Source of the DNA: Actinoplanes liguriensis
Lineage (GTDB): Bacteria; Actinomycetota; Actinomycetes; Mycobacteriales; Micromonosporaceae
DNA: 10,803 bases
NCBI GenBank assembly: GCA_000715855.1
Contig: KL571239.1
Location: 38,364-49,166, forward strand
Reading direction: 5' to 3'
In this document: positions 7,132 through 10,803 of the stretch, piece after piece
Position numbering within the stretch: position 1 is the first letter of the stretch
How the letters are laid out: the number at the start of each line of letters is the position of its first letter
Program-made: the position numbers and the translations under genes
The notes under the pieces: generated by a model
What the model was told of the DNA's origin: nothing
Databases searched by the model: none
Seen by the model: only the letters and a program-made list of their open reading frames with translations

Positions 7132-8133
7132 TCAGGCCCGCAGATCCGTTCCGACCTCGTGCAGATGACTCAGCGCCTGCCGATAGGAATCGATCAGGCC
7201 GGTCATCTCATAGGTCACCCCGATCTCCGCGCAGTAATCCCGCACGATCGGCTGCGCCTTGCGCAGATTGGGCGTCGGCATCGCCGGGAAAAGGTGATGC
7301 TCGATCTGATAGTTCAGCCCGCCGAGCGCCGTGTCGGTCAGCCATCCGCCGCGCACATTGCGCGACGTCAGCACCTGCTTGCGAAGGAAATCCTCGGTCC
7401 CGTCCGGGTGCGGCATGCCTTTGTGGTTGGGCGCGAAGGTCATTCCCAGGTAGACCCCGAAAAGCGCCTGGTGCACGACGAGGAACGCCAGCGCCTGCAG
7501 CGGGCTCAGCACCAGCAGCAGCGCCGCGGTGTAACCGATCAGGTGCGTGGCGAGCAGCACCCACTCCATCCGCGGGCGTTTGACCGTCCCGTTCAGCAGG
7601 GCACGGACGCTGTCCTTCTTCAGCGAGATCCCGAGCAGGGTGAGCAGCGGGAAGAAGAACCAGGCCTGATGCTTCGTCAGGAATCCCTTGCCGCGGGCCT
7701 GCTCCCGCGACCAGATCAGCACGCCCGGCCCGACATCCGGATCGAGGTCGTCGTGGTTCGGATTGGCATGGTGCTTGGTGTGCTTGTCCATCCAGTAGCC
7801 GTAGGACATGCCGATCGCCAGGTTGCCGGCGATCAGCCCGGCGCGTGAGCTCGGCTTGTTGGTGCGGAACACCTGCCGGTGTGCGAGATCGTGCGCGACG
7901 AGCGCCACCTGCGCGAAGACCACGGCCAGGAAGACCGCCACCGCCAGCGTCCACCAGGACGCGCCGACCAGGAAGAACGCCGTCCAGCCACCGACCAGCG
8001 CGAGGGACGCCAGGCCGAGGCGGACGACGTAGTAACCCGGGCGTCGCCGCAGCAGGCCGGCCGCGTTGATCCGTCGGTTCAGCTCCGCGAAATCACTTCC
8101 GGCGGCGCGCGGCCGCTCCGTCATGGTCGTCAT
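7132..8133 (-). CDS. Membrane fatty acid desaturase (three-His-box, acyl-CoA/acyl-lipid type)
   Basis: A 333-residue integral-membrane di-iron desaturase that would insert a double bond into a fatty acyl chain using O2 and a separate electron donor. The three histidine boxes are complete: HDLAH (81-85), HTKHH (118-122) and QIEHH (276-280), the last in the family phrase NYQIEHHLFPAMP. Hydrophobic pairs lie at about 37-80 and 192-232. The Q-x-x-H-H third box and length resemble actinobacterial DesA3-like and 'linoleoyl-CoA' desaturases without a fused cytochrome b5, so a ferredoxin or flavin reductase encoded elsewhere is needed. The ATG at 8133 is chosen, with GGGTGAGAG just upstream; a GTG at 8142 would add three residues. 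It is divergent from the kinase-regulator pair, which suggests control by that pair as in DesK-DesR/des. Regiospecificity cannot be read from sequence. Confidence 0.94.
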   Translation of the reverse strand: MTTMTERPRAAGSDFAELNRRINAAGLLRRRPGYYVVRLGLASLALVGGWTAFFLVGASWWTLAVAVFLAVVFAQVALVAHDLAHRQVFRTNKPSSRAGLIAGNLAIGMSYGYWMDKHTKHHANPNHDDLDPDVGPGVLIWSREQARGKGFLTKHQAWFFFPLLTLLGISLKKDSVRALLNGTVKRPRMEWVLLATHLIGYTAALLLVLSPLQALAFLVVHQALFGVYLGMTFAPNHKGMPHPDGTEDFLRKQVLTSRNVRGGWLTDTALGGLNYQIEHHLFPAMPTPNLRKAQPIVRDYCAEIGVTYEMTGLIDSYRQALSHLHEVGTDLRA

Positions 8134-8201
8134 GGCTCTCACCCAACAGGGCCGGAGGCCCGGGCAACATGGCGTAGGCCCCCCGACAATGGCCGGGTTG
8201 G

Positions 8202-8232
8202 CCCCCGGACCGGGGGTAGTGCTGGCACTACC
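8202..8232. promoter_or_regulatory. Two abutting perfect palindromes between desaturase and kinase genes, candidate operator
   Basis: CCCCCGG-A-CCGGGGG (8202-8216) has 7-base arms around one base. GGTAGTGC-TG-GCACTACC (8215-8232) has 8-base arms around two bases and shares its first two bases with the previous arm. The second palindrome is the better protein-binding candidate because it is not a simple G/C run. It lies 33 bases before the kinase ATG and about 80 bases before the desaturase start, in the only shared upstream region. The LuxR-type regulator encoded here is the obvious candidate binder, by inference. Confidence 0.6.
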
Positions 8233-8265
8233 GACAGGGCGGCGGGCGGTGGGCAGGATGGGGAC

Positions 8266-9552
8266 ATGGACTCGCGTGACTGGATCCGCGACGGGCTCCG
8301 CGCCGTTGCCGGCGGGCTGATCGCCATCCCGCTCGCGGCGCTGAACCTGCCGCTGTTCGTGCTCTCGGTGGCCACCCTGATCCTGGGCGTGGTGCCGTTT
8401 CTCGGCATGGTGCTGTTCCCACTGGTCACGATGCTCGTCCGGGCGCGGGCCAACCTGGCCCGGCAGCTCGCGGGCAGAGCCGGTGTGCCGATCGCCCGGC
8501 CCTATCGCCCGCTGCCCGAGGGCGGCCGCATCGGTCCGTGGCGTTACTACAAGTGGATGCTGACCGACCCGGCCACCTGGCGCGACCTCGCGTGGCTCGT
8601 GCCGGGTGCCGTGATCGGCATCACACTCGGAGCGCTGGTCCTGGCCGTCCCGCTCTACGGCCTCGAAGGCGCCCTACTGATTCCGCTGTGGATCTGGCTC
8701 GGCACGGGGTGGTATGGATATGGCGCGATCTGGCCGTTCGACACGGTCGGTGACGCGTTCCTCTCCCTGCCGCAGGGCGCGGTGATCCTGTCGATCGGCC
8801 TGGCCGGGGCGCCCTATCTGCGCCGGGTCGACGCGCTCTTCACCCGGCTGCTGCTCGCGCCGACCCGCAACGCCGAGCTGCGCCTGCGGGTCAGCCACCT
8901 CACCGTCACCCGGGCCGACACGGTCGACGCGCAGGCCGCCGAGCTCCGCCGGATCGAGCGTGACCTGCACGACGGCGCCCAGGTCCGGCTGGTGTCGCTG
9001 GGCATGACGATCGGCATGGCCGAGGAGATGGTCGAGGCCGACCCGGCCGGCGCGCGCAAACTGCTCGCCGAGGCGCGGGAGACGAGCACCGCGGCGCTCG
9101 CCGACCTGCGTCACCTGGTCCGCGGCATCCACCCGCCGGTGCTCGCCGAGCGCGGGCTGGACGGTGCGGTCCGCGCCCTGGCCCTCGCGCTGCCGATCCC
9201 GATCACGGTGGAGACGGCGCTGCCCGGCCGGCTGGACACGCCGGTCGAGTCGGCGGCCTACTTCGCGGTCGCCGAGGCCCTGGCCAACACGACCCGGCAC
9301 AGCTTCGCCCACAACGCACGGGTGGATCTCTGGCACACCGGGTCGACGCTGGTCATGCAGGTCAGCGACGACGGGCTGGGCGGCGCCGACCCGTCCACCG
9401 GCAGCGGCCTGCGAGGCATCGAGCGCCGTCTTGCCGCGTTCGATGGCACGATGAGCCTGTCCAGCCCACCGGGCGGACCGACCGTCGTCACCATGGAGCT
9501 ACCTTGCGCGTCGTTCTCGCCGAAGACCACGCCCTCCTCCGGGACGGGCTGA
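8266..9552 (+). CDS. Sensor histidine kinase, sensor domain plus HisKA_3 (NarL/DesK-type partner)
   Basis: A 428-residue membrane kinase. The N-terminal part has hydrophobic segments at about 13-57 (two helices), 108-130, 132-150 and 170-184, and the phrase DPATWRDLAWL typical of the actinobacterial 'putative sensor' domain (Pfam Sensor, PF13796). The dimerisation/phosphoacceptor box ERDLHDGAQVRL places the phosphorylated histidine at His235, as in HPK7 kinases. The ATPase domain follows with an N box EALANTTRHS (Asn341), a G1 box SDDGLGG (368-373) and a G2 box GSGLRGIERR (379-388). No extracytoplasmic domain is evident, so the signal is probably sensed in or near the membrane. GGATGGGG precedes the ATG. 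The gene overlaps the response regulator by 49 bases, implying translational coupling. Its target may be the divergent desaturase, or a cell-envelope response; the sequence does not decide. Confidence 0.95.
   Translation: MDSRDWIRDGLRAVAGGLIAIPLAALNLPLFVLSVATLILGVVPFLGMVLFPLVTMLVRARANLARQLAGRAGVPIARPYRPLPEGGRIGPWRYYKWMLTDPATWRDLAWLVPGAVIGITLGALVLAVPLYGLEGALLIPLWIWLGTGWYGYGAIWPFDTVGDAFLSLPQGAVILSIGLAGAPYLRRVDALFTRLLLAPTRNAELRLRVSHLTVTRADTVDAQAAELRRIERDLHDGAQVRLVSLGMTIGMAEEMVEADPAGARKLLAEARETSTAALADLRHLVRGIHPPVLAERGLDGAVRALALALPIPITVETALPGRLDTPVESAAYFAVAEALANTTRHSFAHNARVDLWHTGSTLVMQVSDDGLGGADPSTGSGLRGIERRLAAFDGTMSLSSPPGGPTVVTMELPCASFSPKTTPSSGTG
9495..9498 (+). promoter_or_regulatory. Ribosome binding site of the response regulator inside the kinase gene
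   Basis: GGAG five bases before a TTG codon at 9504, inside the last codons of the kinase. It fixes the TTG as start: the regulator reading begins exactly with RVVLAEDHALLRDG, the normal first beta strand of a receiver domain. Confidence 0.7.
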
Positions 9553-10142
9553 CCCGCCTGCTGACCGCGCACGACTGCGAGGTGGTGGCCGCCGTCGACA
9601 ACGGGCCCGCGCTGCTCCCGGCCCTGATGGAGCACCGTCCGGACGTGGCCGTGGTCGACGTGCGCCTCCCGCCGACGTTCACCGACGAGGGCCTGCAGGC
9701 GGCGATCACCGCTCGCGGCGTGATCCCGGGCATGCCGGTCCTGGTCCTGAGCCAGCACGTCGAGCCGCTCTACGCCCGCGAGCTCCTCTCCGACCGCATC
9801 GGCGGCGTCGGCTACCTCCTGAAGGACCGCATCTCGCACGTCGCCCAGTTCGTCGACGCCGTCCGCCGCGTAGCCTCGGGCGGCACCGCCATGGACCCGG
9901 AGGTCGTCTACCAGCTCCTGGCCCGCCGCCAGTCCCCGCTGTCGGCTCTCACCGTCCGCGAACGCGAAGTCCTGGGCCAGATGGCCGAGGGCCGCTCCAA
10001 CGGCGCCATCGCGACAAAGCTGTTCATCGGCGAGAAAGCGGTCAGCAAACACATCAACAACATCTTCACGAAGCTCGACCTCCCCCCTTCCGACGACGAC
10101 AACCGCCGAGTCCTAGCCGTCCTCACCTACCTCCACGCCTAA
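9504..10142 (+). CDS. LuxR/NarL-family response regulator
   Basis: A 212-residue two-domain DNA-binding regulator, partner of the kinase it overlaps by 49 bases. The receiver domain (about 1-120) has the acidic pair Glu7-Asp8, the phosphoacceptor Asp52 in VVDVRLPP, the switch Ser in VLVLSQH and the conserved Lys in YLLKDR. The C-terminal GerE helix-turn-helix (about 148-210) reads LTVREREVLGQMAEGRSNGAI, followed by GEKAVSKHINNIFTKLDL, a textbook match to the family. Phosphorylation by the kinase should promote dimerisation and binding to a palindromic site; 8215-8232 is the best candidate in this window. Start is TTG, supported by GGAG upstream. Length is normal for the family. There is no further gene in the operon: the next 500 bases are repeats and noncoding sequence. 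Confidence 0.96.
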   Translation: MRVVLAEDHALLRDGLTRLLTAHDCEVVAAVDNGPALLPALMEHRPDVAVVDVRLPPTFTDEGLQAAITARGVIPGMPVLVLSQHVEPLYARELLSDRIGGVGYLLKDRISHVAQFVDAVRRVASGGTAMDPEVVYQLLARRQSPLSALTVREREVLGQMAEGRSNGAIATKLFIGEKAVSKHINNIFTKLDLPPSDDDNRRVLAVLTYLHA

Positions 10143-10158
10143 CCCCCTCGGCCGCGCA

Positions 10159-10272
10159 GTGTCCGAGCGGCCGCGCTGTGTCCGAGCGTCCGGGCCGTGT
10201 CCGAGCGTCCGGGCCGTGCCCGAGCGGCCGGGCCCTGCCCGAGCGGCCGGGTCGTGTCCGAGCGTCCGCGCC
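10159..10272. repeat. Six tandem copies of a 19-bp unit
   Basis: The unit is GTGTCCGAGCGTCCGGGCC with substitutions but no length change, starting at 10159, 10178, 10197, 10216, 10235 and 10254. Units 2 and 3 are identical. CCGAGCG is invariant; the other positions alternate mainly T/C, T/G or C/G. A partial unit end, GGCCGCGCA, precedes at 10150-10158. Since 19 is not a multiple of three and the array starts 16 bases after a stop codon, it is noncoding. No spacers exist, so this is not CRISPR. Confidence 0.93.
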
Positions 10273-10320
10273 CCGCGACCTCATTGCCCACGCCAGCCCG
10301 CCCCGCGCGTCCCACTCCTC

Positions 10321-10380
10321 GGCTGGCATTCAGGGTTGTTTTCCAGGGTCAATTCAGCCGTGAGTCCCAGCTCGGTGCTG
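10321..10380. repeat. Structured 60-bp repeat, copy 1
   Basis: By my alignment 51 of 60 bases match copy 2, with no gaps. GCTGGCATTCA (10322-10332) faces TGAGTCCCAGC (10361-10371), pairing with one mismatch and one G-T pair. An inner stem GGTTG (10334-10338) / CAGCC (10355-10359) lies within the 28-base loop. Similarity to copy 2 extends about 14 bases leftwards (from 10307). Confidence 0.85.
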
Positions 10381-10461
10381 ACCGGGCGCGGAGGCCCTGG
10401 GCGGGAGCGGGTGGGCGCGATCTTGCCAGCGGGTCCGGGGCGTGGCGTGCGTCCCGCTCCC

Positions 10462-10521
10462 GGCTGGCACTCAGGGTTGTTTTCGGAGGTCAGAACAGCC
10501 GTGAGTGCCAGCTCGGTGCCG
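10462..10521. repeat. Structured 60-bp repeat, copy 2
   Basis: The outer arms GCTGGCACTCA (10463-10473) and TGAGTGCCAGC (10502-10512) are a perfect 11-base inverted repeat. The inner arms GGTTGTT (10475-10481) and AACAGCC (10494-10500) pair with one G-U, leaving a 12-base loop. TCAGGGTTGTTTTC is unchanged from copy 1. It starts 141 bases after copy 1. Confidence 0.88.
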
Positions 10522-10628
10522 GTGGGTGGGCTGGGGCTTGGTTGCGCGGACTTGCGGACCCGCTCCGGTGTGGGTTCTCGGCTGGGGCTCGCGGTGGTTT
10601 GGGGTGGAACCAGCGCGGGCGACGGCTC

Positions 10629-10653
10629 GGGGCGGGGTGGTTAGGGGTGGGGG
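10629..10653 (+). other. Four-tier G-quadruplex motif
   Basis: Plus-strand runs G4-C-G4-TGGTTA-G4-T-G5, with loops of 1, 6 and 1 bases. It spans the TAA of the minus-strand beta-propeller gene, so the G-rich strand is the template and that mRNA would be C-rich here. Folding is predicted from pattern only. Confidence 0.6.
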
Positions 10654-10803
10654 AGGCGGGCTACTCGGCCCTGCTCGCCGGAGGCCCAGCAAGCGCGCGG
10701 CACGCAGGCCACGGCGTCGAAACTGCCGGTGTCGAAGCGCTGCCAGGTGCGACCGCCGTCCCGGGTGAGGTCGCTGCCGGTGGGGCCGACGGCGATGGCG
10801 TCG
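10641..10803 (-). CDS. C-terminal fragment of an Asp-box (BNR/YCF48-like) beta-propeller protein
   Basis: The last 53 residues of a minus-strand gene that continues beyond the window. The frame ends at TAA (10643-10641). It contains an Asp-box, TRDGGRTW, matching the S/T-x-D-x-G-x-T-W pattern of BNR-type propeller blades, preceded by AVGPTGSDL. A final blade, SFDAVACVPRACWASGEQG, then leads to a short Arg/Pro tail. Two cysteines in VACVPRACW suit a secreted protein. Such repeats occur in sialidase-like, photosystem-assembly (YCF48) and many actinomycete secreted proteins, so no specific activity can be assigned. It is convergent with the response regulator. Confidence 0.8.
   Translation of the reverse strand, partial: DAIAVGPTGSDLTRDGGRTWQRFDTGSFDAVACVPRACWASGEQGRVARLPHP

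Larger units (their letters stand above)
10273..10640. other. Noncoding gap between convergent genes
   Basis: About 370 bases after the tandem array and before the stop of the beta-propeller gene. It holds two copies of a structured repeat (10321-10380 and 10462-10521) and a G-rich tail from about 10519. The frames that stay open here have no recognisable protein pattern and cross the repeats, so I see no gene. Confidence 0.75.

Noticed and set aside
10159..10272. CRISPR array
   Set aside because: The 19-bp units are directly adjacent with no unique spacers and no cas genes are near.
10159..10644. Plus-strand frame of 161 codons across the repeats
   Set aside because: The 19-bp units change frame each time, the residues are Arg/Pro/Gly-rich, and the frame runs over two structured DNA repeats.

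Overview
The window is high-GC actinomycete DNA. G/C at third codon positions, a sensor-domain HisKA_3 kinase paired with a LuxR-type regulator, TTG starts and an MMPL transporter beside a type I PKS all point that way. A filamentous actinomycete, perhaps of the Micromonosporaceae, is my guess; the genus cannot be fixed from this sequence. The first 22 bases are not genomic: they carry the Tn5/Nextera mosaic end, so the left edge is a contig end.

Region 1 (23-6268, minus strand) is a two-gene operon. Its promoter-proximal gene encodes a single-module type I polyketide synthase with the order KS-AT-ACP-AOS, where AOS is a PLP-dependent alpha-oxoamine synthase. It has no ketoreductase, dehydratase, enoylreductase or thioesterase. 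A one-base frameshift in a C4 run (5021-5024) splits it into two open frames; removing one base restores a protein of 1536 residues. Eleven bases downstream starts an MMPL-family lipid exporter, cut off by the contig end after 541 residues. The closest known architecture is RedL of undecylprodiginine biosynthesis, in which one malonyl extension is followed by release through decarboxylative condensation with an amino acid. The inferred product is a fatty amino-diketone or alkyl-pyrrolinone that the MMPL protein may export.

Region 2 (6269-7131) holds the upstream region of the PKS, a good promoter read the other way, and a gene for a small secreted protein with an Ig-like look, apparently translated from a leaderless mRNA. 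A strong hairpin separates it from the convergent desaturase gene.

Region 3 (7132-10142) resembles a membrane-lipid control module. A three-His-box acyl desaturase (minus strand) is divergent from an overlapping histidine kinase and response regulator pair (plus strand). The shared upstream region carries two abutting perfect palindromes. The layout recalls the DesK-DesR/des thermosensing circuit of Bacillus, though the link here is inferred.

Region 4 (10143-10803) is a repeat-rich gap between convergent genes. It has six tandem 19-bp units, then two diverged 60-bp direct repeats that each fold into a long two-part hairpin, then a G-quadruplex motif over the stop codon of a truncated Asp-box beta-propeller gene that leaves the window on the minus strand.
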